This document shows positions 46,093 through 57,378 of a stretch of DNA of 64,000 bases, piece by piece (position 1 is the first letter of the stretch; each line of letters begins with the position of its first letter). The translations under genes were made by a program, and so were the position numbers. This DNA is from Elymus sibiricus (Eukaryota; Streptophyta; Magnoliopsida; Poales; Poaceae), in contig CM077671.1 of NCBI GenBank assembly GCA_039707655.1, positions 307,089,009 to 307,153,008 of the forward strand, read 5' to 3'. The notes beneath the pieces are model-generated. The model saw only the letters and a program-made list of their open reading frames with translations. It had not been told where the DNA came from and made no database searches.

Positions 46093-48291
46093 TTAACACC
46101 CATCACATTTACTAACCAAGTCCTCTGCATCTTTATGAGCTGTTAACCAGTAAAAGTCATGCCGAAAAGCCTTAGCCACCAAAGATTTTGACCCGGCGTG
46201 ATGACCACAATCACCGGCATATACCTCTTGCAGGATTTCACGGCCCTCGTCAAGAGAAACACATCGCTGAAAAACACCTGTCACGCTGCACCTGTGTAAC
46301 TCGCCGTTGACAATAGTCATAGACTTGGACCGCCTCATAATCTGCCGCGCCAAGGTCTCATCTTGGGATAACTCACCACGAGTCAGATATGCCAGATAAG
46401 GCAGCGTCCAATCCGGGATTGCGCGGAGAGACGCCACCAATTGCCCTTCCGGGTCAGGTATCGCAAGATCCTCTTCCGATGGTAATTTAACCGACGGGTG
46501 ATGCAGCACGTCCAGAAACACATTAGGTGGCACTGGCTTACGCTGAGACCCCAGTCTGGACAGTGCATCAGCCACCTCATTCTTCCGACGATCTATATGA
46601 TCCACCTGATAACCCTTAAAGTGACCAGCAATAACATCAACCGCCTGGCGATAAGCCGCCATACGAGGGTCCTTGGAGTCCCATGTGCCAGAAACTTGCT
46701 GAGCCACCAGGTCTGAGTCGCCGAGACATCTGACCCGGCTCAAATTCATCTCCTTTGCCAGATGGAGCCCACGAAGCAAAGCCTCATATTCAGCTGCATT
46801 GTTAGTGCAAGGAAACATTAACCTCAAAACATAACAGAATTTATCACCTCGCGGGGAAGTTAAAACAATTCCAGCCCCCGAGCCTTCCAATTGCCTGGAG
46901 CCATCAAAATGAATTGTCCAATATGTATTGTACGGCTTCTCTTCGGGTGCTTGACACTCTGTCCAGTCATTGATAAAGTCCACCAGGGCTTGAGATTTCA
47001 CAGCCGTCCGGGGCACATATTTCAGATTGAGAGGCCCAAGCTCGATTGCCCACTTAGTAATCCTGCCAGTGGCTTCTCTGTTCTGAATGATATCCCCCAG
47101 AGGAGCAGAGCTGACCACTGTGATTGGATGCCCGAGGAAGTAGTGCTTCAGCTTGCGATTGGCCATGAATACTCCAAACACCAGCTTCTGCCAATGCGGG
47201 TATCTTTGCTTGGATTCTGTCAAGACCTCGCTGACATAGTAAACCGGCCGCTGGACTGGGTGTTCCTTACCCGCCTCCTTGCGCTCCACCACCACTGCAG
47301 CACTGACGGCTCTGTTGTTAGCCGCCACGTACAGGAGCAAAGGCTCTTTTTCCACCGGGGCAGCCAACACGGGCGGCTCAGCCAACTGCTTTTTGAGCGC
47401 CTCAAACGCCTCATTGGCCGCATCACTCCAGACAAAGTCATCTGTTTTCTTCATCATCGGATACAGAGGAATAGCTTTCTCGCCCAGGCGGCTTATGAAC
47501 CGGCTTAGAGCGGCAATACGACCCGCCAAGTGCTGGACATCATTAATGCACGCCGGTTTAGACAAAGAAGTGATGGCCTTTATCTTGTCCGGGTTAGCCT
47601 CAATGCCCCACTCGGAGACCAATAATCCCAAGAGCTTGCCTGCAGGCACACCAAACACACACTTGGCCGGGTTAAGCATCATCTTGTAAACCCGTAAATT
47701 ATCAAAAGTTTCTTTCAGATCATCTAACAGAGTCTCCTTCTTTCGTGATTTGACCACGATATCATCCACATAAGCATGAACATTGCGCCCAATCTGACCA
47801 TGAAGACAATTCTGCACACAACGCTCATAAGTCGCCTGCGCACTTTTGAGTCCAAAGGGCATAGACACATAGCAGAAAGCTCCAAAAGGTGTAATGAAAG
47901 ATGTCTTCTCTTGGTCTTTGACTGCCATCTTGATCTGATGATAACCCAAGTAAGCATCCAGGAAACATAAGCTCTCGCAACCCGCCGTTGCATCAACTAT
48001 CTGGTCGATACGGGGGAGAGCAAATGGATCAACCGGACATGCCTTGTTGAGATCCGTGTAATCTACACACATGCGCCACGTGCCGTTCTTTTTAAGCACA
48101 AGCACAGGGTTAGCCAACCACTCCGGGTGAAAAACTTCGACGATAAACCCTGCTGCTAAGAGCCGGACTACCTCTTCTCCAATAGCCTTACGCCTTTCTT
48201 CATTGAAACGACGGAGGAACTGTTTGACCGGCTTAAACTTAGGATCCACATTAAGGTGGTGCTCAGCGAATTCTCTCGGTACACCCGGCAT
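46093..48291 (-). pseudogene. Reverse transcriptase with two RNase H domains (Tat-type)
   Basis: The open stretch of 732 residues contains RT (about 48230-47500: CVDYTDLNKACPVDPFALPR, FLDAYLGYHQI, and the catalytic YVDD in HAYVDDIVVKS). A first, degenerate RNase H follows (about 47370-47040, LLLYVAANNRAVSAAVV, with the expected first Asp replaced). A second, apparently intact RNase H spans about 46935-46545, with the acidic residues in HFDGS, AAEYEAL, GDSDLVAQQ and EVADALSRL. The integrase zinc-finger HHAGSK...CDGC ends the stretch before a TAA. Two RNase H domains are a mark of the Tat lineage. Confidence 0.92.
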
Positions 48292-48354
48292 GTCAGAAGG
48301 TTTCCATGCAAAGATGTCCCGATTCTCACGGATGAATTCGATGAGCGCGCTTTC

Positions 48355-49812
48355 CTATTTGGGATCCATATTAGCCCCAATAGTAAACTGCTGTGATGAG
48401 TCGCCAGGAGTAAAATCCACCCGCTTGGTATCTTCTGCCACAAACTTCAGGGGCGGCTCAGATTCAGTGCTGGGCTTCTTTAATGGGGTCATATCCGCCG
48501 GGTCAACGTTCTCCTTATAAAATTTGAGCTCTGCCTCAGCGCAACTTGACTCTGCGTATACCGCATCACCTTCCTCGCACCCAAGAGCAATTTTCCGATC
48601 ACCATGCACTGTAATCGTTCCGTTCAATCCAAGCATCTTGAGCTGCAAGTAGACATAACAGGGCCGAGCCATGAACTTGGCATAAGCCGGCCGTCCAAAC
48701 TGGGCGTGATACGGGCTCTTGATTTTAACCACCTCAAACCATAAAGTCTCCACCCTGTAGTTGAACTCATCGCCTAAGGCTACCTCCAAGGCAATTTTTC
48801 CAACCGGGTAAGCCGATTTGCCGGGCACCACACCATGAAAAACTGTGGATGAAGGTTTGAGATCCTTGTCAAGCAGGTTCATCCGGCGAAAGGTGTCATA
48901 ATACAGGATGTTGATACTGCTGCCACCATCCATAAGCACCTTGGTAAACACGTAGCCTCCTACTTGGGGGGCCAGCACAAGGGCTAAATGCCCCGGGTTA
49001 TCCACACATGGCGGGTGATCCTCCCTGCTCCAAGTTATGTCATACTCAGACCACTTCAAGTACTGTGGGAGAGCCGGCATGGCCGCATTGATCGCCCGTT
49101 TGCGCACTTTCTGATCTCGCTTATCAAGGTTTGTCATAAAAATGTGATACTGGCCTCCATTAAGTTGTTTCGGGTTACTCTGATACCCTGTCTGGTTGTT
49201 TTGTTGCTGACCACCATTGCCAGATTGCTGGTTATGACCTCCATGGTTTCCTTGACCTTGATAACCAGAACCTGAGCCGCCTGCACCGAAGCCAGACCCA
49301 TGAGAGCCGGATCCTGACCCGCCGGGCGGTCCGTTGCCGTTGCCTTGATGCTGGCTAAGGCTGTAATTCCGGAATTCCCGCATAACCCAACAATCTTTCC
49401 AAGCATGAGTGGATGGCTTATTGGGCAGGCTATGCTTCGGGCAGGGGTCATTGAGGACTGCTTCCATGTTGAAAGGCTTATTTTTGCCGAAAGGCGGCTT
49501 TTCGTTCCCCTTGCCACGGTTGTTCCCAGTATTAGTATTGGTTACCAGATCTGACCCGGCGTCCGGATGCTTCCGCTTACCGCCATTGCCTGGATTGTTA
49601 TTTCCTGCCCCGTTCTGCTGCTGACCCTTGCCATTGCCATTCTTCTTACCCTTAGCTGATTTCTCCTCATCAGACCCAGGATCCTTGGTGCTGTCAGAAT
49701 CTGCATATTTTGTGAGAGCCGCCATGAGCTCCCCCATGTCCTGGCAAGAACGCTTGAGTCGTCTAAGCTTCTGCTTGAGGGGCAAAAAATGACAATTCTT
49801 CTCCAGAATCAC
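48355..49812 (-). pseudogene. gag C-terminus and aspartic protease of Tat-type element
   Basis: Begins in the same frame as the preceding gag part. It has a Gly/Asn/Gln-rich tract (residues of about 50-210: GNGKGQQQNGAGNNNPGNGG), then a retropepsin-like domain with the active-site motif MDGGSSINILYYDTF and a downstream FGRPAYAKFMA. It closes with a TAG (48355-48357) just before the RT linker. Confidence 0.85.
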
Positions 49813-49899
49813 AACCGCCTGAGCCGCCGTGATATTATCAGATGAGTGGATAATGGTTGAGACCCGCCGGACCCAATGGTGGACCGACTCATCTTCTCG

Positions 49900-51566
49900 C
49901 TATACGCAATGATCCAAATCCACAATCGTCATAGGCTGCTTGCACGTTCCTCGGAATTTTTTGATAAATTTCGCCTTCAATTCGGCCCAGGAATTAATGG
50001 TATTGGGCGGCAAACCCTTCAACCACGTACGAGCCGGTCCTTCCAGCATCATGATGAAATACTTGGCACAGACCGCGTCACTGACGTCCAACATCTCCAT
50101 GGCTAGCTCATAACTCTCGATCCAAGCTTTTGGAGGCAGATCAGCAGTATAATTAGGCACCTTACGCGGACCCTTGAAGCCCTTCGCAGGCGCTCGTTTC
50201 GCAGAGTTGGCACTAAACACGGCACTCCCACAGCTCTGGAGGTTACTCCGGCTCCCACCAAAACGGAAGACACTACTGTGGGCGATTCTTGATAAGCCGC
50301 CGCAGCCGCTTCCGCCTCGCGTTGTGCCCTTGCATGATCTACCAGCGCCTGAGCGTTGACAGCAGGCGGGTCATCACGGGGCGGGTTCCGACGTCGCTCA
50401 CTGCTAGAGATCGCTGGCGACTCTATACGCCGGCTGTAACTGCGGCTCGGGATAGGGGTCGAGTGCACATGACTCCGGCTGTAAGTATACTTCTCCTGTT
50501 GGGCCACTGCTGTCTGCAAGTACCCAATGGCATTCCGGGCTTCCTCAGCAAAGGGCGTACCATCAGCCAGGGGTAGCGCATTAAGTCTGACTGCCGCTGC
50601 TACCATGTTTTCCACCGGGTTAGAAAAATGACCGGGTGGTGTTGGAAAATGCTGCGGCGGGGTCTGGTTCCTGCGGGGCGGGTCTGATTGTGGATGCTGA
50701 ATCGCTGCCCTGCTCCCAGGTACTTACGCCGCTCGCGTCATGGTCAGAGGCGCGTTCCGTCCTGACGCTGGCATGTTGAAAAGATTTCTGGGCTCATACT
50801 GGTCAGGCAGACGGGTCTGGTGCCTCATCCGACTGACTGCATCGACAGTTTGTTGATCCAGGTCAAGGCGAAAAGCTTCCGCCCTAAGGCGCTCCGACTC
50901 AGCATCCATCTGAGCCCGCAACGTGTTGATTTCCTCCTGGGCACTGGCCATCTGGTCATTCAACATCGCAATCTCCATGTTACGGGCTGCCTGGTTTTCG
51001 GCCGTGACCTCGGTTCCCATCAGAGTCGTAAGTTCATTCATCAGATCCAGCAAAACTTGAGCCGGCGGCCTGGCTGACCCAGACCCCATTGCGCCCGCGG
51101 CCGCTGTCCCAGCCGCCGTGCTACCAGAAGCCGGTGCCGATCCTGCCATGAAGACAGCAGCTCGGCTTGGCGGCTCATAGTATTTCGGGTCATGGTAGCC
51201 CTCGAAGTAGCCCCCAAGCCCGCCGTTGTGAAGCTGGTAGATTGATTCCGCCTCCCCGCTCGAGGATCCATCCTCTGAGTAGGTGAGGGTTTCCTCCCAT
51301 GACATAGAACCTTCCTCAAGTTCCGTGCCTTGGGTGAAGCCGACGAAGACGTGCTTCCGGCCCGGGTTAAGCCGGGCGGGTTGCGCGCACCGGGCCAGCT
51401 CGACGAGGTCGGTGCAGATGTCCGGCCCGGGCTGAGATCCGCCGATCTTGCCAATGAAGATGTGAATTCCGCCGAAGGGGACCCAGTACCCGTACTCAAC
51501 TGAGTCGGCCTCGGGGCCCCAGCCGGCGTCGTCGATGTAGAGCTTGCCGCAGCGACTCTTAGTCAT
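49900..51566 (-). pseudogene. gag region of Tat-type element
   Basis: The N-terminal part (MTKSRCGKLYIDDAGWGPEA) is followed by an Ala/Gly/Ser-rich stretch and a coiled coil (EEINTLRAQMDAESERLRAE). After the stop at 50724 comes an Arg/Ser-rich linker (YSRSHVHSTPIPSRSYSRR). Then, one frame off, the capsid-like retrotransposon gag core follows (PKAWIESYELAMEMLDVSDA, PARTWLKGLPPNTINSWAEL, KFIKKFRGTCKQP). It ends in TAG at 49900-49902. Confidence 0.85.
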
Positions 51567-51636
51567 CCTGCCAACAGCGTATCCCTCGATCCCTGGGAGA
51601 GAGCCCTTCGATTACTCCAAACCACCGAGCATCTGC

Positions 51637-51654
51637 CCCACGGTGGGCGCCAAC
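51637..51654 (-). promoter_or_regulatory. Primer binding site of Tat-type element
   Basis: On the minus strand TTGGCGCCCACCGTGGGG follows the end of the 5' LTR (51655) by one base. This position and the GGCGCC core are typical of plant gypsy primer sites. The tRNA species was not determined. Confidence 0.7.
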
Positions 51655-52170
51655 TGTCGTGGTTTTGTCACGGCAGATGTCCTGGTGTAATGACTTGGGG
51701 GTGAGGCCATCGCTACGGCAGTTAACTCGAAGGGGTTGATCGGGACGAAAGACACAGATTTACCCAGGTTCGGCCCCTCTCGAAGGAGGTAATATCCTAC
51801 GTCCTGCTTTGAATTGTATTGATTGGGTATCGATTACAAGGGAGCAGATTCGCTTGACCTAGCACTCGATCAAAGGTTTTGTGCCCTAAGCCGCTGAGGG
51901 AGCCCGCCTTTATATACACAAGTCGAGGCCCTGGGCTTACAAGAGTCCGGACCGGGTCATACTTAATAACCGACCTTGCCTCTAACTACCCTTGCCTTGT
52001 CTGGCAAGCTGCCACCGACGGCTTACACCACCGGGTCACACATTGTTTTCTGGCTCTGGGCCTCCTCCAGGCCCATCAGGCAAGTCACTTCTAGGCCTTA
52101 CTGTTAAGCCGCCAACCTCATGACCCAGCCCCTCCTGGGCGGGTCTCACCACGGGGTTATATCCCCAATA
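51655..52170 (-). repeat. 5' LTR of Tat-type gypsy element
   Basis: Same length as the 3' LTR (516 bp). On the minus strand the first bases are TATTGGGG instead of TGTTGGGG, so the terminal TG is mutated. A minus-strand TATA box lies at about 51909-51918. Confidence 0.93.
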
Positions 52171-52648
52171 GTTGGTGATGACGACATCGACAATTTGCAC
52201 TCTACGGAGCCCCGGACGGACTCCAGATCAGGCCTCCCGACGAAGAACAGGAGGCGACGTCTCCATATCATAAAACATGATAATTCTTTCTCTCTGATTT
52301 TTTTTCTCTTGGGTAGACGGTACTTATGGACCGGGGCAGGGCAAACGGAGTAGCCACAGGCCCACAAGCTCACATGGCGCGCCCTAGGGGGGCGCCACCT
52401 GAGCTTGTGGCTCTATGGTGGCCCTCCTCCGGTGGAATTTTTTGCTAGTATTTTTTCTATATTCTAAAATAATTCTCCGTCAAATTTCATCCAATTCCGA
52501 GAACTTTTATTTATGCACAAAAAACAACAGTAAGGTAGTTCTGTTGAAAACATCGCCAGTCGGGGTTAGTTTCATTCAAATTGTGCAAATTAGAGTCCAA
52601 AACAAGAGCAAAGATGTTTGGAAAAGTCAATACATTTGAGACATATCA

Positions 52649-52662
52649 GTTCCCCCAAGCTT
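52649..52662 (-). promoter_or_regulatory. Polypurine tract of the split gypsy LTR element
   Basis: AAGCTTGGGGGAAC on the minus strand directly precedes the LTR start. It identifies the LTR as a 3' LTR and gives the element's orientation. Confidence 0.75.
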
Positions 52663-54326
52663 AACTCATTGCTTGTCCTCAAGCAATCCAGTTGATAAAC
52701 CGCAAGTGATAAAGAAAAAGATTTACAAGCTCTTTTGTTTCTGTTGTTGTCGGTGTACCAAAAATAGGGTGTTCACTACCCCCTGACTTATGCATAGACA
52801 GTGGCAGCTTCCACGCCGGCAAGGGCTTGTCGGAGGACAGGTTCATCCAAACACTAAAGGAGTAACATATCAAGACTATGAAGAAGACCTCTAGGCAGGT
52901 CATCGAGAAGTACTAAGGAAGTTGGTTCCAGATTGGGGTTACCGGCAAGCACCTCGGCCGGCAAGTCAAGCTCAACGTTGTCGGTGAGACCAAGGCTGAC
53001 AAGACAACACTCCGCCGTTGTGTCAATGAGATGGCTATAGGTGATGTGCATGCAAGCAAGGTCCTAGCACGTGTCGAGCTGCATGGCGTCTCACCAACTC
53101 CAAATTACCTTTATTGACAACCAACCAATGGCGTGTCAAGGGAATAGGAGGTAGGTATGCCTGTCAGTTCACGTCAGCTAGGAATTCCTTGTCGGCATTC
53201 ACCCTGTTACGCCACCTAACAGAGTATTTATGGCTTGTGTCCTATACTGTTAGAGTTAGGTATGGGCAGAGTTTATCTCTAATCACACTGTAACCCCAAA
53301 TTTGCCCATGTGGTTATGCGATGCCCCTGTTTATAATCATGCACTAATCATACACTCATCATGCACGATAACGAACGATGACTCGCGTCAATATCACAAC
53401 ACAACTCTATGACACAAATTTAAACATAAATCTTTATATTACAAGCCAGGGCCACGAGGACCCATAATACATCAGCTATGAAAACAAAAATTATCTGAGT
53501 ATAGACATATTTAGACAAGTTTTTCCTTAAGAAGGCGGATCATAGCAATGACACTAGATCGGAAGGCAAGGCCTCCTGCCTGGGACCTCCAGACTACTCT
53601 TGGTCATCGGTCTCCACGTAGAACGCACCATCAGGGGTAACTTGCATCCGTGGTGCTACCAGCTGTGCAGCAACCGGGTCAAATGAAAAGAGTAGCAAAG
53701 CAACGGTGAGTACTCATCCAAAGTACTAGCAAGACTTACATCAGATCTATACTAGATATGCATCGGTATCAAAGGAATGGGGTAATATCTGTGGACTAAA
53801 TTGTAGAAATGCAAGAATAAGGGCGAGAAGGTTATCCTATCGAAGACTACATCTTTCAACAATAGAAGAGAGGAGCGTATATGGTATCATCTTACACATA
53901 CATATAGCAATAACCTGCCCAAAGATCCTCTCCTTGGCTCCCTACGAGAAAGCGATCTCCGGGGATATCTGCCTGTTATCTGGGTGTGTTTTATCAAGTA
54001 TCCGGTTCAAGTAGTATAATATCAGGATACATCTCCAAGCCGTCCGTTACTGTGGACGCAGCTATCTGAATAGATTAACTTCCCTGCAGGGGTGCACCAC
54101 ATAAGCTGATACGCTCGATTACCTCTAGTCGGACACACATTTCTGGGTAATGCCCATCCTCGGATGATCGAAACCCCAAAGTCCTAGCTAGGATCTCCAG
54201 AGAGGTCAACATGCCGATCTAAATCCTAAGCGCAAATGGGTCATGGGCCAATCGCGTTAAGTGCTCATGCACGTTGCGAGGACGGCCGGGACCAAGCCCG
54301 CCTCAGTACACACCACATGTCGTACT
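52663..54326. other. Unclassified repeat DNA between gypsy elements
   Basis: The first 80 bp are internal sequence of the split gypsy element. From about 52745 (TGTCGGTGTACCAAAA) to about 53340 the text looks like part of another LTR element. From 53340 to 54326 it looks like a further, minus-oriented LTR fragment. I could not find pairs of ends or target duplications. No credible ORF. Confidence 0.35.
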
Positions 54327-55890
54327 TGTTACGTCTCCAACGTATCTACAATTTTTTATTGTTCCATGCTATTATATTATCATTCCAGGATACTTCTTAA
54401 GCAATCACTTGCTGATTTATATTATTTTTGAGCACTAACCTATTAACCCAGTGCCAAGTGTCAGTTGTTGTTTTCTGCATGTTTTTGGCTTTTCAAGAAT
54501 ACTATACCAAACGAAGTCCAAATACCCCGAAACTTTTTGATGATTTTTTCTGGACCAAAATAAGACCTGGAAGCTTCGGAGGAAGACGGGAGGGCACACG
54601 AGGTGCCCCCCAAGCCAACAAGGCGCACCTAGGGGGGTTGCCGCACCCTGATGACTTGGGGCCACCTCCCCGCTCTCCTGGCCCTGATCTCTACCCTATA
54701 AATTCACAAATATTTCAAAAACCCTAGAGAGCCTCCCGAAACACTTTTTTCACCGCCGCAAGTCTCTGTTCCGCCGTGTGCCCATCTGGAGCCCTGTTTC
54801 GGTACCCTGTCGGAGAGGGGATCGATCACAGATGGCCTCTACATCAACCTTGTTGCTCCCATGGTGGTGTGTGAGTAGTTCACCGCAAACCTACGGGTCC
54901 ATAGTTAGTACCTAGATGGCTATCTCTCTCTCTATGTTCTTCATTACCATGATCACCGCGATTACCGCGGTGATCTATGTTATGTAATCAATATTTGCGG
55001 TGTGTTTGTTGGGATCCAATGAATTGTGGGTTTATGTTTAGATTATTCATGAAAATATATTGATTACTTGCTGGTATTTTATATGCATGATTGTTATAGC
55101 TTCGTAATGCTCTCTGATCTATCGGTTTGGTTTGGCCAACTAGATTGATCTATCTTCAAGTGAGAGTGGTGCGTTGTAGTGGGTTTAATCTTGCGGTGCT
55201 CAATCCCAGTGACAGAAAGGGACATGATACGTATTGTATTGCTGCCACTAAGGGTAAAACGATGGAGTTCATTCATATTAATTGGATTTACTTTGTCTAC
55301 ACCATGTCATCCTCCTCCAAGCATTACTCCTTTTTTACTTAATACTCTAGATGCATGTTGGATAGCGGTCGATGGGTGGAGTAATAGTAGTAGATGCAGG
55401 CAGGAGTCGGTCTACTTGTTTATGGACGTGATGCCTATATACACGATCATTGTCGTGAATAAATATTGCATAACTATGCACTTTTCTATCAATTGCCCAA
55501 CAGTAATTTGTTTACCCACCGTATGCTTTCTTCGAGAGAGAAGCCTCTAGCGAACACTATGGCTCCCGGGTCTCCTCACAAATATATTTACAAAAACTCC
55601 TAAAATATTTCTGCCATTATTTACTTTATTTTTATTTACAATTTATATTTATCAAATTATCTATCACTACTTATCGCTTGCAACTAACGACTTCAAGGGG
55701 ATTGACAACCCTCTTGCCCGCGTTGGGTGCAAGTGTTTGCTCTTTTGTGCGTAGGCGCTGAAGACGGGAGTTTGCGTGGTTCTCCTATTGGTTCGATAAC
55801 TTTGGTTCTCACTGAGGAAAATACTTACCTCTAATGTGCTGCATCATCCCCTCCTCTTCGAGGAAAATCCCAACGCAGTTTACAAGTATC
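54327..55890 (+). repeat. First LTR of tandem gypsy array
   Basis: The start is clear; the end, just before the primer site at 55913, is approximate. It contains a TATA box (CTATAAATTC near 54697) and a stretch shared with the second LTR (GGATAGCGGTCGATG and GGCAGGAGTCGGTCTACT). Confidence 0.7.
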
Positions 55891-55912
55891 AGTACTACGC
55901 TCATCAAATTCC

Positions 55913-55930
55913 TGGCACCGTTGCTGGGGA
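55913..55930 (+). promoter_or_regulatory. Degenerate primer binding site
   Basis: TGGCACCGTTGCTGGGGA resembles the Asp-tRNA-type site TGGCGCCGTTGCCGGGGA used by Athila-like gypsy elements, with two changes. Confidence 0.7.
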
Positions 55931-56071
55931 GCATCATCAAATTCCTATCAAGTACCTTCTCGCAAATTATCATTCACTTGTTCTACTTTTTATTTGTTGT
56001 TATATTTTTATTTTTATAAAAATCAAAAATACAAAAATATTTATCTTTGCTAGTTCACTTGTTTTGTCGCT

Positions 56072-56635
56072 ATGTCTGGACCTTCTAATGTTTCTCCGGA
56101 TTTTGAAATACTATACTTTAAACAAAAACAAGGGGAGAATCTAAAAGATGCATGGTACCGTATAATAGACTCCCGTTGTAATGCTACTATAAAAATTGAT
56201 ATGAAGATCCTTCTTTGTAACTTTTATGTAGGACTCTGGATACCCCATAGGCAAGTTCTAGACTTTGCTGCCAAAGGAATTTTTATAGAGATGGATTCTA
56301 GTGCTGCTTGTGAGATAGTAGAAGGAATGGTAGGAACTCCTGCATCACCTCAAATCTCTTCTTTTACACATGAAGGAATTCAAATATAAGATAAACTAGG
56401 GGATTTACAGAAAAACATAAATGTGATACAAAAAGTTAACGAACCTATCAAAACTTTAGGCCCTAGCCTTCATCGCATGAATTATTTCCTTACCACCGCT
56501 AATAAAAAGCTCAAGTCCTTAGAGAAACTTATGACAACACTTTCAGAGTCTATGGTTAAAAGGAAAGAACCTCCAAGGTTTGAAAAGGGGGCCGCTAAGG
56601 TAGCCAAAGTAGACGATGACAAGGACAACACTTGA
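56072..56635 (+). pseudogene. gag-like ORF of first tandem unit, one internal stop
   Basis: Reads MSGPSNVSPDFEILYFKQKQ with the gag-like NLKDAWYRIIDSR segment, then a TAA at 56387-56389. It continues in the same frame (NEPIKTLGPSLHRMNYFLTT) to the stop at 56635. The N-terminal part resembles gag of Athila/Sabrina-type elements; no protease or polymerase motif follows. Probably dead. Confidence 0.65.
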
Positions 56636-57354
56636 TACTATGCATTATGCCTAGCTAGGGGCATAAAACGATAACGCTTGTTGTGAGGCAACCCAATAGT
56701 TATCTTTAAATTTTGGTTTTTACTTTCTGTCATGGTGTGATAACATGATTATTTCTACTGTAATGATTGTGATTTTATGTTTAAATTAGTGTTTGTGCCA
56801 GGTAAAGCCTTTGGGATGACTTGAATGATAAGTAGAATTAATACGGTGCAAAAACAGAAACTTTAGTGTCCAGTGCAGAATTTCTCTGATTTTACTTGAA
56901 TGTCTTTTGATCTGAAGTTTTTGGAAAGTATTGGTATACAAATTTCCCAAATTTTCCTAAATTTCTAGAATTTTTGGAGTTATAGAAGTATGGTGTTTGC
57001 GCAGATCACTACAGATTGTTCTGTTTTAGACAAATTCTGTTTTTGCTTGCATAGTTTGCTTGTTTTGATGATGCTATGGATTGTATCGGGGGGTATAAGC
57101 CATGGATAAGTTAGAATATAGTACCTTATGCAATAATAATATATGAATCAATTTATGACAGTACCTAAAGTTTTTGATTTACATATCATACTAACGGAGC
57201 TCACGGGTTTTCTGTTGAGTTTTGTGTGCTGAAGTTTTCAAGTTTTGGGTGCTATCACGATGGGTGAAGGAATAAGGAGCGGCAAAGAGCCTAAGCTTGG
57301 GGATTACCAAGTCAACTCAAGGTAAATTCTAGGAAGACTCAAGTGTCTAAACTT

Positions 57355-57378
57355 GGGGATGCCCCAGAAGGCATCCCC
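57355..57378 (+). repeat. Conserved 9-bp stem-loop in 3' region of unit 1
   Basis: GGGGATGCC and GGCATCCCC enclose a 6-base loop (CCAGAA). The identical stem with a different loop occurs in unit 2 at 63163-63186. Confidence 0.85.

Larger units (their letters stand above)
45190..51566 (-). pseudogene. Tat-type gag-pol polyprotein, broken by stops and frameshifts
   Basis: One reading frame can be followed from the ATG at 51566 through gag, protease, RT, RNase H and integrase, apart from a frameshift near 50170-50200 and one near 45290. In-frame stops lie at 50724-50726, 49900-49902, 48355-48357 and 46093-46095. The last three fall where relatives have Gln, as far as I recall. Domains are listed separately below. 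No complete polyprotein can be made. Confidence 0.88.
31275..52170 (-). mobile_element. Tat-lineage Ty3/gypsy retrotransposon, 20.9 kb including a nested copia
   Basis: Two 516-bp LTRs (31275-31790 and 51655-52170) are flanked by a perfect GTTGG duplication (31270-31274 and 52171-52175). gag-pol runs on the minus strand, so the 5' LTR is the one at high coordinates. Order on the minus strand is LTR, primer site, gag, protease, reverse transcriptase, RNase H, second RNase H, integrase, then an oppositely oriented spliced ORF, polypurine tract and LTR. The second RNase H and the antisense ORF are known marks of the Tat/Ogre lineage. Without the copia the element is about 13.1 kb. By eye the LTRs differ at about 22 of 516 positions. 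Confidence 0.93.
30273..52648 (-). mobile_element. Sabrina/WHAM-like Ty3/gypsy LTR, split by a nested insertion
   Basis: On the minus strand this LTR begins TGATATGTCTCAAATGTATT (plus end 52648) and ends CTACTTGTGGGTCACCA (plus start 30273). The Tat-type gypsy element interrupts it at 31275-52170, so the LTR itself is 30273-31274 plus 52171-52648, about 1.48 kb. Just upstream on its strand (52649-52662) is a polypurine tract AAGCTTGGGGGAAC, which makes it a 3' LTR. Only about 90 bp of its internal region remains before other repeat DNA starts. Family name from recognition only. Confidence 0.75.
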
